Below are positions 7,645 through 16,381 of a stretch of 33,436 nucleotides of DNA, piece after piece. Under the pieces are notes generated by a model. It searched no databases and had not been told where the DNA came from. It worked only from the letters and a program-made list of their open reading frames with translations. Source of the DNA: CAKZYD01 sp039814715 (GTDB lineage: Bacteria > Pseudomonadota > Alphaproteobacteria > Sphingomonadales > CAKZYD01); the NCBI GenBank assembly GCA_039814715.1, contig JBCCAR010000033.1, forward strand, positions 1 to 33,436, written 5' to 3'. Within the stretch, counting starts at the first letter, position 1, and each line of letters begins with the position of its first letter. The position numbers and the translations under genes are program-made.

Positions 7645-8898
7645 CTAATGCCCGCCTTGCAGAGCCCGCGCCCATTCAATCACCTTGCTCAATGACACAA
7701 GCTCCTGCTCGCCTTGGCCCAAGTCTTTCACCGCTATGTTACCAGCGGCCAGTTCATCCTCGCCAAGGATCAGCGCGTGGGTTGCGCCAATTGCGTTGGC
7801 CCGCTTCATACGTTTTTTAAAGTTGCCTTTGGTGGGGCGATCAACACTGATCCCAGCGCCGCGCAACTGGTGGACAAGCCCGGCCATGTGACTTTCAGCC
7901 GCCTGGCCCATCGCAATAGCAATCATAAGTGGGGCTGACACCTGCGGAACATCTGCAAGCATCGCCAGACGTTCTATACCCGCAGCCCAGCCGCACCCTG
8001 GAGTCGCAGGGCCGCCCAATTGCTCCATCAAGCCATCATAGCGGCCGCCGGATAGGACTGCGTTTTGTGCGCCCAAGTCGCCAGTCAGAAATTCAAAAAC
8101 GCTATGGCTATAATAGTCTAGGCCGCGCACCAGCTGACGATCGCGCACATAGCTGATCTTCAGCGCATCAAGCCCGCTCATAACCTTTTCAAAAAACGCG
8201 CCAGCCTCCGGCGACCAATAATCGTCAATGATAGGCGCGCCTGTACTGATTTCCTTGTCGCCTGCGTCTTTGGAATCCAGAATTCGCAGCGGGTTTTTCT
8301 CAAGCCGTATCTGGCTGTCCTTCGACAAATCATCAAAGCGCGCGCGAAAGTGCGCCGTGAGCGCCTCTCTATAGCGTGCGCGAGTCTGCGGATCAGCCAG
8401 CGTATTCAAATGCAGGGACGTATTGGATTGAACGCCCAGCTGCGACAACAGCATGTCTGCCATTGCGATGAGCTCCACATCCGCTGCCGGGTCTGGATCG
8501 CCAATGATTTCAGCATCGATCTGATAGAATTGACGGTAACGCCCCTTTTGCGGGCGCTCATAGCGGAACATGGGTCCATCTGCATACACCCGCAAAGGCG
8601 AATGTTGTTGCCAACCATTGGACAGAAACGCGCGCGCGATACCAGCAGTATTTTCAGGCCGCAGCGCCAAGCTATCGCCGCCGCGGTCTTCAAAGACATA
8701 CATCTCCTTTGAAACAACATCGGAGCTATCGCCCATAGTCCGCGCAAACACAGGCGTGAACTCAAAAATCGGCGTCGAAACCGGCTGAAATTGAAACCGC
8801 TTAGCCACTTCGCGAAACGTGGTGACAACATGCTCAAATGCTGCGGCTTCAGAACCGAAAATATCTCGGGTCCCGCGTACGGGCTGAAGTCTGGTCAT
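7645..8898 (-). CDS. hisS: Histidyl-tRNA synthetase
   Basis: Class II aminoacyl-tRNA synthetase charging tRNA-His; cytoplasmic dimer. At 417 aa it has the usual length. The opening RGTRDIFG, the motif 2 region with FRYERPQKGRYRQFYQ, the histidine-binding motif RGLDYYSH and the C-terminal anticodon-binding domain (about 325-415) are all present. The ATG at 8898 is followed by the canonical N-terminus. No strong Shine-Dalgarno is visible. A small GNRA-type hairpin (8919-8932) lies 20 nt before the start. It lies between ispG and prfA on the same strand. Confidence 0.97.
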   Translation of the reverse strand: MTRLQPVRGTRDIFGSEAAAFEHVVTTFREVAKRFQFQPVSTPIFEFTPVFARTMGDSSDVVSKEMYVFEDRGGDSLALRPENTAGIARAFLSNGWQQHSPLRVYADGPMFRYERPQKGRYRQFYQIDAEIIGDPDPAADVELIAMADMLLSQLGVQSNTSLHLNTLADPQTRARYREALTAHFRARFDDLSKDSQIRLEKNPLRILDSKDAGDKEISTGAPIIDDYWSPEAGAFFEKVMSGLDALKISYVRDRQLVRGLDYYSHSVFEFLTGDLGAQNAVLSGGRYDGLMEQLGGPATPGCGWAAGIERLAMLADVPQVSAPLMIAIAMGQAAESHMAGLVHQLRGAGISVDRPTKGNFKKRMKRANAIGATHALILGEDELAAGNIAVKDLGQGEQELVSLSKVIEWARALQGGH

Positions 8899-8918
8899 GA
8901 TTGAATCAATTCAGTAAT

Positions 8919-8932
8919 GGGCCTCGCGGCCC
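8919..8932 (-). repeat. GC hairpin with GNRA loop in the hisS leader
   Basis: On the minus strand GGGCC-GCGA-GGCCC forms a perfect 5-bp stem closed by a GCGA tetraloop, ending 20 nt before the hisS ATG. No T-run follows, so it is not a typical terminator. It may stabilise the leader or affect translation; this is inference. Confidence 0.45.
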
Positions 8933-8967
8933 TTCAATACAGTTGTTTTAACCACGAAGGGTCAGCG

Positions 8968-8979
8968 GCGCAATTGCGC
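8968..8979. repeat. 12-bp palindrome after ispG
   Basis: GCGCAATTGCGC is a perfect palindrome immediately downstream of the ispG stop codon. It has no T-tract beyond it. Function unknown; it could be a protein site or a 3'-end stabilising hairpin. Confidence 0.4.
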
Positions 8980-10101
8980 TTAAGCGGCTTGGACATCTGC
9001 TTTTGCTTTGGCATCCATCTCAGCAGCTTTCTCTTCGACCAAACCAACAATATGATCAACCAGGCTGTCATCGGTAATTTTGTGGTCGGTTACGCCAGAC
9101 AGATAAACCATATGGTTGCCATTTCCCCCGCCTGTGAGCCCGATGTCGGTCTCGCGCGCTTCGCCTGGCCCGTTCACAACGCAGCCAATGATGGACAGAG
9201 AAAGCGGCGTCGAAATGTGCGAGAGCCGCTCCTCCAGAACTTCAACGGTTTTAATCACAGGGAAGGCTTGCCGCGCGCAAGATGGACAGGACACGATGCG
9301 TACGCCGCGGTGGCGCAGGCCAAGAGATTTGAGCATGTCAAAGCCCACTTTAATCTCTTCAACAGGGTCAGCAGACAGCGACACACGAATTGTATCGCCA
9401 ATGCCGGACCACAAAAGCATGCCCATACCGATGGAGGATTTCACCGTTCCGGCGCGCAAAGCGCCCGCTTCGGTGATGCCCAGGTGCAGCGGATAATCAC
9501 ACGCTTCAGCCAGCCCTTGATAGGCTGCAACAGCGAGGAAAACATCCGACGCTTTGCACGAAATCTTTGTTTCAAAGAAATCATTGTCTTCTAAGATCTT
9601 TGCGTGGTCCAAAGCGCTTTCAACCATCGCTTCGGGACAAGGCTCGCCATATTTTTTCAACAAATGCCGCTCTAAAGAGCCGGCATTCACACCGATGCGA
9701 ATAGCGCAGCCATTGGCCTTCGCCGCGCGCACGACTTCTTTCACGCGTTCTTCAGAGCCGATATTGCCTGGATTGATGCGCAGGCATGCCGCGCCAGCAT
9801 CCGCTGCTTCAAGAGCGCGTTTGTAATGGAAGTGAATATCAGCAACGATCGGCACATTTGCCTCGCGGCAGATTTGCGGCATCGCGGCAGTCGACTCCTC
9901 ATCTGGGCAGCTCACGCGCACAATGTCAGCGCCGGCTTCTTCCAGCGCGCGGATTTGGTTCATCGTGCCGCGCACATCATGGGTCAATGTGTTGGTCATG
10001 GATTGAACCGTAATCGGTGCATCCCCGCCGACTGGCACAGTGCCAACCATTATTTTCCGGCATTCCCTACGGTAAATATCGCGGTAAGGGCGAACGCTCA
10101 T
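8980..10101 (-). CDS. ispG: 4-hydroxy-3-methylbut-2-en-1-yl diphosphate synthase IspG
   Basis: Iron-sulfur enzyme of the MEP isoprenoid pathway; reductively converts methylerythritol cyclodiphosphate to HMBPP. The 373-aa product has the N-terminal TIM-barrel half (QSMTNT, then KANGCAIRIGVNAGSLE) and the C-terminal 4Fe-4S half. Its cysteine ligands are C272 and C275 (SCPSC) and C307 (GCVVNGPGE), with the following glutamate. It is the short bacterial form, without the plant insertion. The open frame extends 24 codons further upstream, but the ATG at 10101 begins the conserved sequence and has a GGA purine stretch before it. It follows a rodZ-like gene, a common bacterial pairing. Confidence 0.96.
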   Translation of the reverse strand: MSVRPYRDIYRRECRKIMVGTVPVGGDAPITVQSMTNTLTHDVRGTMNQIRALEEAGADIVRVSCPDEESTAAMPQICREANVPIVADIHFHYKRALEAADAGAACLRINPGNIGSEERVKEVVRAAKANGCAIRIGVNAGSLERHLLKKYGEPCPEAMVESALDHAKILEDNDFFETKISCKASDVFLAVAAYQGLAEACDYPLHLGITEAGALRAGTVKSSIGMGMLLWSGIGDTIRVSLSADPVEEIKVGFDMLKSLGLRHRGVRIVSCPSCARQAFPVIKTVEVLEERLSHISTPLSLSIIGCVVNGPGEARETDIGLTGGGNGNHMVYLSGVTDHKITDDSLVDHIVGLVEEKAAEMDAKAKADVQAA

Positions 10102-10231
10102 ATTGATTTCCAGCTCTACCTTTAGAGTTTCACACACATATTGGCATAACGCCAAAGCACGTTGTCGGCGCAAACTCGCTCAATTTTATGAGAGTTTCAA
10201 GGCAAAGGGCAGACTTTCCGCCAAATGCGGC

Positions 10232-10252
10232 AAAAACGATGGCCGATCGGCC
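10232..10252 (-). terminator. Possible weak terminator after rodZ
   Basis: Directly after the rodZ stop, the minus strand reads GGCCGATCGGCC (a perfect palindrome, 10252-10241) followed by ATCGTTTTTG. The stem is only 4 bp with a 4-nt loop, so termination would be weak. The 151-bp rodZ-ispG gap also carries a TTGGC/GCCAA hairpin near 10139-10153 and may hold an ispG promoter. Confidence 0.3.
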
Positions 10253-11188
10253 CTAGCTTCGATCGGCAGGTGCCAATTCGGCAACCAATTGCTCGGGCGC
10301 CAGGTCAAGATTGCGGCGCACGCGGCCAGATGCACCAAGAGCGGCAGATGTCCAGTCGCCAACGCTGAGCCAAATACCGCCAGCGTTGCCCGTCGTTAAG
10401 CGCGAGCTCAACGCTTCCAAACCCGAAACAGTAATTTTATCGCCAGCTTGTTTGATCCCTGAAAAGACAACGCGCTCATCCGTACGCACCTCAATCCAGC
10501 TTTCCTCGCCAACATGAATAGCGACATCTTCAAGATCGGGAGCCTCTGCTTCAACGTCTGCAGCGATTTCAGGCTCAGGGGCACGCGGCGCAGCGGGTTT
10601 CACGTCCATAACTTTTGGTATGTCAGTGGGTCGCGCCGCCTCATCATCCTGCGCAACAGCATAGCGCTTGGATTCGATAGTGGCTGCCGCAGTATAGACC
10701 TGGGCTACCTGTAAGGATTGCTGCGGCGCTTGCTCGCCCTTCATAGGTTCAAACTGAACGCCGGGGACTGCTGCCGGAAGAGCCGCAGTGCTCTCATCTT
10801 CTGCTGAAACAGTCCATAACGCGTACACGACGGCCACAATGGAGAGGCCAGCGAACACGCTACCGTAGCTTGGCAACATCGATGCCCGCGGCGGCGGCAC
10901 AAAGCCGGATGCGATTTCATAGCTGTCGAGCGGCTTAGGGAAATCGACTTGCTCTTTTAACGCTGCAACGAGATCACTCGCTGGCAAATTCAAATACCGA
11001 CTATAATTGCGTACAAAGCCTATCGCGTAGGTTTGCCCAGGCAGCGCCTCAAAGCGATCTTCTTCAATCGATTTTAGATAGTGTTGCGGCACCATAATTT
11101 CAGCAGCAACATCTTCAATGCTCAAGGAGCGCTCCTTGCGCGCTTTGCGCAACCGCTCACCGACCGTTATCTCTACAGCATCTTCCAT
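10253..11188 (-). CDS. rodZ: RodZ-like helix-turn-helix membrane protein
   Basis: Cytoskeletal membrane protein family that links MreB to the cell envelope and helps determine rod shape. The 311-aa protein has an N-terminal HTH domain of the RodZ type (about 5-85, VGERLRKARKE ... GQTYAIGFVRNYSRYL). A proline/arginine-bearing linker leads to one membrane segment at about 110-128. A periplasmic low-complexity part rich in A, P and E follows, and then a C-terminal DUF4115-like beta domain (about 225-305, beginning EESWIEVRTDERVVF). All hallmark regions are present. It is upstream of ispG. The function is assigned by family; no mreB is in the window. The 201-bp gap before it (11189-11389) has a TTGTC-CTTA-GACAA inverted repeat (11317-11330) and a GGTCC/GGACC repeat (11249-11267). 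Confidence 0.85.
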   Translation of the reverse strand: MEDAVEITVGERLRKARKERSLSIEDVAAEIMVPQHYLKSIEEDRFEALPGQTYAIGFVRNYSRYLNLPASDLVAALKEQVDFPKPLDSYEIASGFVPPPRASMLPSYGSVFAGLSIVAVVYALWTVSAEDESTAALPAAVPGVQFEPMKGEQAPQQSLQVAQVYTAAATIESKRYAVAQDDEAARPTDIPKVMDVKPAAPRAPEPEIAADVEAEAPDLEDVAIHVGEESWIEVRTDERVVFSGIKQAGDKITVSGLEALSSRLTTGNAGGIWLSVGDWTSAALGASGRVRRNLDLAPEQLVAELAPADRS

Positions 11189-11389
11189 CTGTAATCACAC
11201 CACCTGCGTTTGCCGTATTCGCTTCTCATTTCGATGATTCATCGTCCAGGTCCTTTAAAAATGGACCCTAATCCTTGGACGTCAAACGATCGTCAGGGTA
11301 TCACGGCTTTTATTCTTTGTCCTTAGACAACGAAACTCTACCAAATGAGTCAACACGCTAAAGTGAACAAACCCTTATGAAAGCAGCAA

Positions 11390-13672
11390 TTAAAGAGAAA
11401 TTTTATGTTTCTCAGCATAGGCTTGCGCCGTATGACGCACAGAATGATCGGGAAGATACAAAAGTGACTGCGCGAATTGCGTCACGTCCGTGGATTTGAG
11501 GGTCCGAACCATCTGCCGCACCGGTCCAATCCCCGACGGAGACATGGAAAAACGGCGAAGGCCCAATCCAATCAATACCATAGCTTCTAAGGGCCGCCCT
11601 CCAACTTCGCCGCAAACTGATACCTCTACCCCATGGGCTTGGCAGGCTTGCACCACTTGATGAATGAGATTGAGGGCTGCTGGAGACAACAAATCATAAC
11701 GATCCACCAACTTTGGATTGGAGCGATCTGCGGCAAAAAAGAACTGCAACAGATCGTTCGTGCCAATGGCTAAGAAATCAACCAATGGCAATAAAGTCTT
11801 TAGCTGCCAGGCCAGTGCTGGCACCTCCAACATGACTCCGATTCGCAGGGTTTTCGGCTCTTCCAAGCCGAGCTTACGGCAGAATTCTAGCTCACGGTCC
11901 ACAATCTCTTTGCTGGCAAGGAGCTCAGACACATCAGCCACCATTGGGAACATCACTGCTAGCTCTCTACCAGCAGCCGCTCGGATCAAAGCTCTCAGTT
12001 GAAGCTGCAAAAGCGCAGGACGCTCTAGCGCCACCCGGATAGCACGCCAACCCATCGCCGGGTTTTCTTCTTCGCCCGGATTGACGTAGGGCAGATGCTT
12101 ATCCCCGCCAATATCAACCGCCCGAAAAACCACAGGCTTTTCGCCCGCCGCATCCAAGACTTCCCGGTAGAAGGCCTCCTGCGCGCTCACACGCGGCAAT
12201 GTGGAAGACACCATGAACTGAAATTCGGTTCGAAACAGACCGATCCCTTTCGCCCCTGTTTCTTCAAGGCTGAACATATCCGCCTTCAAACCTGCATTGA
12301 TCATCAGATCAATATCGGTTCCATCAAGGGTTACAGCAGGCAGGTGGCGGTCTTCACGGTAGCGCAGAGCCCGCGCTTCTTTTTGCGCGACTGCCTTTTC
12401 AAAGGTCTCGATGGTATCTGCTGTGGGGTGAATATAGAGTTCGCCGGTTTCTGCATCTACGATGAGCGGGTCGCCAGCGTCTATTGTGTCTAGAACATTG
12501 TGCACCCTGCCAATAACCGGAATGCCCATTGCGCGGGCCACGATAGTCACATGCGCGGTAGGAGACCCCTCTTCCAGCACGACCGCCCGCAAATGCGCGC
12601 GGTCATATTCCAGCAAGTCAGCCGGCCCTAAATTCCGCGCAACGAGCACCACATCGCCCGCTAGGTCTGTGGATGCAGCGGTCGCCTGATGGCCGGACAC
12701 AAAACGAATGAGGCGGTTCGAAAGATCATCAAGATCATGAAGGCGTTCCAGTAGATATGGATCGCTCGTTTTCTGCATTGATGCGCGATAATTCTGGCGC
12801 ACGCGCTCGACTGCGGCTTCCGCGGTCAGCCCTTGCTCAATCGCACGATCAATACGGTCTGCCCAGCCACGGTCAAAGGCAAACATTTTGTAAGTCTGGA
12901 GAATATCGCGGTGCTCGCCGCTATGGCCAACATCTGCCGCAGACATCATTTGATCAATCTGGGTGCGCATTCCCTTAAAGGCATCACGAATGCGGCGTTT
13001 CTCGAGTTCAACGTCATCGGCGACTGTTTTGTCAATCGTCACACCAGGCTGGTGAAAAACTGCATCGCCAATGGCAACGCCGTCGACCAGCCGCAAGCCT
13101 TTCATGATGAATGGCTCGGGCTGCGCGTGAACACTGCGGCTCACATCCATGCCCGTGGTTTCAGGATAGCTGGCTAAGATTTCTGCCAGCACCATGGAAA
13201 TGGTTTGCAGTGCTTCCACTTCTTCCGCATTAAAAGCCCGCATATCGCGCGTTTGGATCGAAAGCACACCGATCACGCGGCCCGAGCGGAAGACCGGGAC
13301 GCCGCAGAAGCTATGAAAGGCGTCCTCACCCGTTTCTGCCCGATAGGCAAACTTAGGGTGGTTACCGGCCTCTTCTAAATTCAAGGTCGTTCTGGACAAA
13401 GCAATCGTCCCAATCAGGCCCTCACCCGGCTTCAAGCGCGTTTTGTGAACAGCAGACTGGTTCAAACCTTCGGTCGCAAAAAGCTCGAGGCTACCAGCAC
13501 GATTGACGGCATAAATGGAACACACATCGACCTGCATATTGGTCGCAATTTCGGACACGACGGTCCGCAGGCGGTCTTGGGGATCGGCCACACCGCCCAT
13601 GGCATCATGTAGACGCCGCAGCAAGGCACGCGGACTACTTGTAGACAAGCGCGGTATGGAGCTTTGCGACAT
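11390..13672 (-). CDS. ptsP: Phosphoenolpyruvate-protein phosphotransferase PtsP (EI-Ntr)
   Basis: First enzyme of the nitrogen phosphotransferase system. It takes phosphate from PEP and passes it to NPr, linking nitrogen and carbon status to regulation rather than to sugar uptake. The 760-aa protein begins with a GAF domain (about 20-165), which separates it from sugar-type enzyme I. Then follow the EI N-terminal domain, the phosphohistidine domain with the active-site region SPTAHVTIVARAMGIP (H374), and the C-terminal PEP-binding TIM barrel (GIGLFRTEF, then the late VCGEVGGRP catalytic cysteine). No ptsN, ptsO or sugar EII genes are visible nearby. Its position after lysC is the common alphaproteobacterial arrangement. 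Confidence 0.95.
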   Translation of the reverse strand: MSQSSIPRLSTSSPRALLRRLHDAMGGVADPQDRLRTVVSEIATNMQVDVCSIYAVNRAGSLELFATEGLNQSAVHKTRLKPGEGLIGTIALSRTTLNLEEAGNHPKFAYRAETGEDAFHSFCGVPVFRSGRVIGVLSIQTRDMRAFNAEEVEALQTISMVLAEILASYPETTGMDVSRSVHAQPEPFIMKGLRLVDGVAIGDAVFHQPGVTIDKTVADDVELEKRRIRDAFKGMRTQIDQMMSAADVGHSGEHRDILQTYKMFAFDRGWADRIDRAIEQGLTAEAAVERVRQNYRASMQKTSDPYLLERLHDLDDLSNRLIRFVSGHQATAASTDLAGDVVLVARNLGPADLLEYDRAHLRAVVLEEGSPTAHVTIVARAMGIPVIGRVHNVLDTIDAGDPLIVDAETGELYIHPTADTIETFEKAVAQKEARALRYREDRHLPAVTLDGTDIDLMINAGLKADMFSLEETGAKGIGLFRTEFQFMVSSTLPRVSAQEAFYREVLDAAGEKPVVFRAVDIGGDKHLPYVNPGEEENPAMGWRAIRVALERPALLQLQLRALIRAAAGRELAVMFPMVADVSELLASKEIVDRELEFCRKLGLEEPKTLRIGVMLEVPALAWQLKTLLPLVDFLAIGTNDLLQFFFAADRSNPKLVDRYDLLSPAALNLIHQVVQACQAHGVEVSVCGEVGGRPLEAMVLIGLGLRRFSMSPSGIGPVRQMVRTLKSTDVTQFAQSLLYLPDHSVRHTAQAYAEKHKISL

Positions 13673-13743
13673 GAATTGGCCTAGGCTTACTGGGTTTGGG
13701 CGGGCACGCTACCACGGCGGCGGCGAATGACCAAATGACAGGC

Positions 13744-14973
13744 TTATGATGCGTCAGGTCCGTCCAATCCATACGCCGTGTGAAGCGAGCGCAGCGCCAA
13801 TTCTGTATAGTCCTCGCTTACCAGCACACTGATTTTGATTTCAGACGTCGAAATAGCCAAAATATTGATCTGCTTGTCCGACAAGGTTCGGAACATGGTG
13901 GCCGCCACCCCGGCATGCGAGCGCATACCAATACCGATAACCGAAATTTTGGCGACGTTCTTATCGCTAACGATCCGATCAAAGTTCATGTCCGCTTGCA
14001 GTGTTGTCATCGCGGCCATGGCGCGGTCATAGTCCGCCACCGGCACGGTAAAGGTCATGTCCGTTGATTTACCGTCTTCAGAAATGTTCTGAATGATCAT
14101 GTCGACGTTGATGTTCGCATCGGCCATCGGCCCGAAGACGGCCGCGCTTGTGCCAGGCGCATCGGGGACGCCAATAAGCGTGATTTTTGCTTCCGCCTTC
14201 GTATAAGCCAGCCCTGTCACAAGTTCTTGTTCCACGATCTCTTCCTCTGAGCATACCAGCGTGCCAGGCTTGTCTTCAAAACTCGACAAGACCTGCAAAC
14301 GCACACTTTCTTTCATCGCCAGTTCAACGGACCGCGTTTGCAAGACTTTGGCCCCCAAAGATGCCATTTCAAGCATCTCTTCGTAACTGATTTTCTCAAT
14401 TTTGCGTGCCCGCGGGACGATGCGCGGGTCGGTTGTGTAAACGCCGTCCACATCAGTATAGATATCGCAGCGGTCTGCCTTCAAAGCCGCTGCTAAAGCC
14501 ACCGCTGAGGTATCAGAACCGCCCCGGCCAAGCGTCGCTACCCTGCCATCGGGCCCAATCCCTTGAAAGCCCGCCGCGACGGCAACCTGTCCGCCCAAGA
14601 CGCGGTCCTTCATGGCACTTGCTTCAATCTCTAATATCCGCGCGGCACCGTGTACGTCATTGGTGCGTAGCGGTATCTGCCAGCCCATCCAAGAGCGGGC
14701 ATGTACACCAAGACGCTGCAACGTCATCGCAAGAAGGCCTGAGGAGACTTGTTCGCCAGAAGAGACAATAACGTCGTACTCACGGGCGTCGTGCATGGGC
14801 GAGGCCTGGCGCGCGAGGCCAACGAGGCGATCAGTTTCGCCCGCCATGGCAGAGACAACAACTGCAATATGGTCTCCGGCTTCCGCGGCAGCTTGAACAC
14901 GGCGCGCGACATTTTCGATCCGGTCTAAATCACCAACCGACGTCCCGCCAAATTTCATGACGACCAGCGCCAT
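13744..14973 (-). CDS. lysC: Aspartate kinase
   Basis: Catalyses ATP-dependent phosphorylation of aspartate, the first step towards lysine, threonine, methionine and diaminopimelate. The 409-aa product has the amino-acid kinase domain (about 1-245) with VMKFGGTSVG at the N-terminus and the nucleotide and aspartate site TLGRGGSDTSAVA. Two C-terminal ACT domains (about 265-405) usually confer feedback inhibition by lysine and/or threonine. The open frame reaches 63 codons further upstream into the ubiG promoter region. The ATG at 14973 is chosen because it starts the conserved sequence and has GGAGGG at the right distance. It is divergent from ubiG. Confidence 0.96.
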   Translation of the reverse strand: MALVVMKFGGTSVGDLDRIENVARRVQAAAEAGDHIAVVVSAMAGETDRLVGLARQASPMHDAREYDVIVSSGEQVSSGLLAMTLQRLGVHARSWMGWQIPLRTNDVHGAARILEIEASAMKDRVLGGQVAVAAGFQGIGPDGRVATLGRGGSDTSAVALAAALKADRCDIYTDVDGVYTTDPRIVPRARKIEKISYEEMLEMASLGAKVLQTRSVELAMKESVRLQVLSSFEDKPGTLVCSEEEIVEQELVTGLAYTKAEAKITLIGVPDAPGTSAAVFGPMADANINVDMIIQNISEDGKSTDMTFTVPVADYDRAMAAMTTLQADMNFDRIVSDKNVAKISVIGIGMRSHAGVAATMFRTLSDKQINILAISTSEIKISVLVSEDYTELALRSLHTAYGLDGPDAS

Positions 14974-15028
14974 GGATTTACCCTCCACTCTCAAGTCAAA
15001 GTGCAACGTCGTCGCACCAAACCGCGCG

Positions 15029-15057
15029 TTCCTACGCGGCATCAACGCATTTGACAA
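15029..15057 (-). promoter_or_regulatory. Candidate lysC promoter
   Basis: On the minus strand TTGTCA (15057-15052), a 17-nt spacer and TAGGAA (15034-15029) form a moderate sigma-70-type promoter about 50 nt before lysC. The same -35 bases read on the plus strand give TTGACA (15051-15056), which could serve ubiG, though its -10 is poor. The two divergent promoters may thus overlap. Confidence 0.35.
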
Positions 15058-15118
15058 GCCGTGTGCGCGGCGCCAGGTTGCGGTTGAAAATTCGCGACCG
15101 TTTAAAAGGACAGCCCCA

Positions 15119-15850
15119 GTGAGCCAAACGATCGATCCAGACGAAATCGCCCGTTTCAACAAAGTGGCTGAAACCTGGTGGGACTTAGATGGCCCCTACA
15201 AGGCGCTTCATGCGCTGAACCCGGCACGCATTGGCTATTTGCGCGATCAAATTTGTTTTCATTATGGGCGCGATAGCCGCGCTCAGCGTCCACTGGAGGG
15301 CCTGCGCGTCTTGGACATCGGTTGCGGCGGCGGCCTGGCCTGCGAACCGCTGTCGCGTTTAGGCGCAGTGGTGACTGGGGTGGACGCAAGTGACCAAAAT
15401 ATCGCCATTGCACGCACCCATGCGCAGTCAGCGCAGCTGGATATTACCTATCATGCAGGAGAGGCCGCTGAGTTCATTGGGAACGCCGACCCATTTGACG
15501 TGGTTTTGGCATTAGAGGTAGTTGAGCATGTCGCCGACGTGAGCGCTTTCTTATCCGATTGCCGCGCGCTTTTGAAAGATGATGGCGGATTTGGCTATTC
15601 AACCCTCAATAAGACGGTGGCATCGCTCGCAGTTGCAAAAATCGGCGCGGAATACATCGCGCGTTTGGTGCCGAAGGGCACGCATGACTGGGCAAAATTC
15701 ATTAAGCCTGGTGCCATGGAGGCATTCTTGAAGGAAGCGGACTTAGAGCCTTGGGACAGCGTTGGATTGGTGCCTGATATACGCAACCGCAGCTGGACAA
15801 CCGCGCCCATTAAAGCAATCAATTACATTGGCTGGGCCCGAGCGACTTAG
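15119..15850 (+). CDS. ubiG: Ubiquinone biosynthesis O-methyltransferase UbiG
   Basis: SAM-dependent enzyme carrying out both O-methylations in ubiquinone synthesis (2-polyprenyl-6-hydroxyphenol and 3-demethylubiquinone). The 243-aa product is of usual length. It begins SQTIDPDEIARFNKVAETWWD, the typical UbiG start region, and has the SAM motif VLDIGCGGG followed by LALEVVEHV and the C-terminal INYIGWAR. The open frame extends about 54 codons upstream to 14957, overlapping lysC antisense. A GTG at 15119, preceded by AAAGGA, gives the family length and is preferred. It is convergent with the DUF1178 gene (6 bp between stops). Confidence 0.95.
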   Translation: MSQTIDPDEIARFNKVAETWWDLDGPYKALHALNPARIGYLRDQICFHYGRDSRAQRPLEGLRVLDIGCGGGLACEPLSRLGAVVTGVDASDQNIAIARTHAQSAQLDITYHAGEAAEFIGNADPFDVVLALEVVEHVADVSAFLSDCRALLKDDGGFGYSTLNKTVASLAVAKIGAEYIARLVPKGTHDWAKFIKPGAMEAFLKEADLEPWDSVGLVPDIRNRSWTTAPIKAINYIGWARAT

Positions 15851-15856
15851 CGTAAG

Positions 15857-16381
15857 TTAAGCGTCATAACCTCGCGGCTTACCAGGAAGCGGCAGAGCGG
15901 CAATGTCGATGCCCTCTTCATAAAGTTCTTCCGCTTCCTCTAGCGATGCTTCGCCGTAGATGCCGCGCTCCTCGGTTTCACCATAGTGAATTTTGCGCGC
16001 TTCTTCGGCAAATTCTTTGCCGACATAATCGCAGTTCTCTTCCACTTTCTTGCGCAGCTGTGTCATCATCGTGGTCAGCTTTTCAGTGACCTCCGCGGGC
16101 AACTCTGGCCCTGGTTTGGCCACCGGGACAGAGGCTTTCGCTGGTTCAGCTGCGGGCGTTGGCGATGGGGCGACCTCCGCTGGCACCGCTGGAGCCACCG
16201 CCTTGGGCTGGTTGGATTTGCGGCCAATATTGGGCGCCATAATCGCCTTTGTAACGGATGTGCTGTCGCAAATGGGGCAGGCAATTAAACCGCGGCTTAC
16301 TTGCGACTCATAGTCCGCAGACGAGCCGAACCATGCCTCAAATACATGATGCTTATCGCACTTTAAATCAAAGGCAATCAT
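15857..16381 (-). CDS. DUF1178 family protein
   Basis: Protein of 174 aa from a family of unknown function common in Alphaproteobacteria. The N-terminus (about 1-55) has a zinc-ribbon-like pattern: C8 in LKCDKHH and a CPIC pair near residue 36. The middle (about 60-95) is an A/P-rich linker. The C-terminal helix-rich part contains ENCDYVGKEFAEEARKIHYG and the EERGIYGEAS signature seen in the family. Its ATG overlaps the stop of the carbon-nitrogen hydrolase gene by 4 nt (ATGA), so the two are probably translationally coupled. Its biochemical role is unknown; metal binding is inferred from the cysteines. Confidence 0.9.
   Translation of the reverse strand: MIAFDLKCDKHHVFEAWFGSSADYESQVSRGLIACPICDSTSVTKAIMAPNIGRKSNQPKAVAPAVPAEVAPSPTPAAEPAKASVPVAKPGPELPAEVTEKLTTMMTQLRKKVEENCDYVGKEFAEEARKIHYGETEERGIYGEASLEEAEELYEEGIDIAALPLPGKPRGYDA

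Noticed and set aside
8917..9594. 225-aa plus-strand open frame inside ispG
   Set aside because: It lies opposite the conserved C-terminal half of IspG and has no family motif.
14974..15162. N-terminal extension of aspartate kinase
   Set aside because: The extra 63 residues precede the conserved MALVVMKFGG start and cross the ubiG promoter; a good ribosome site supports the shorter form.
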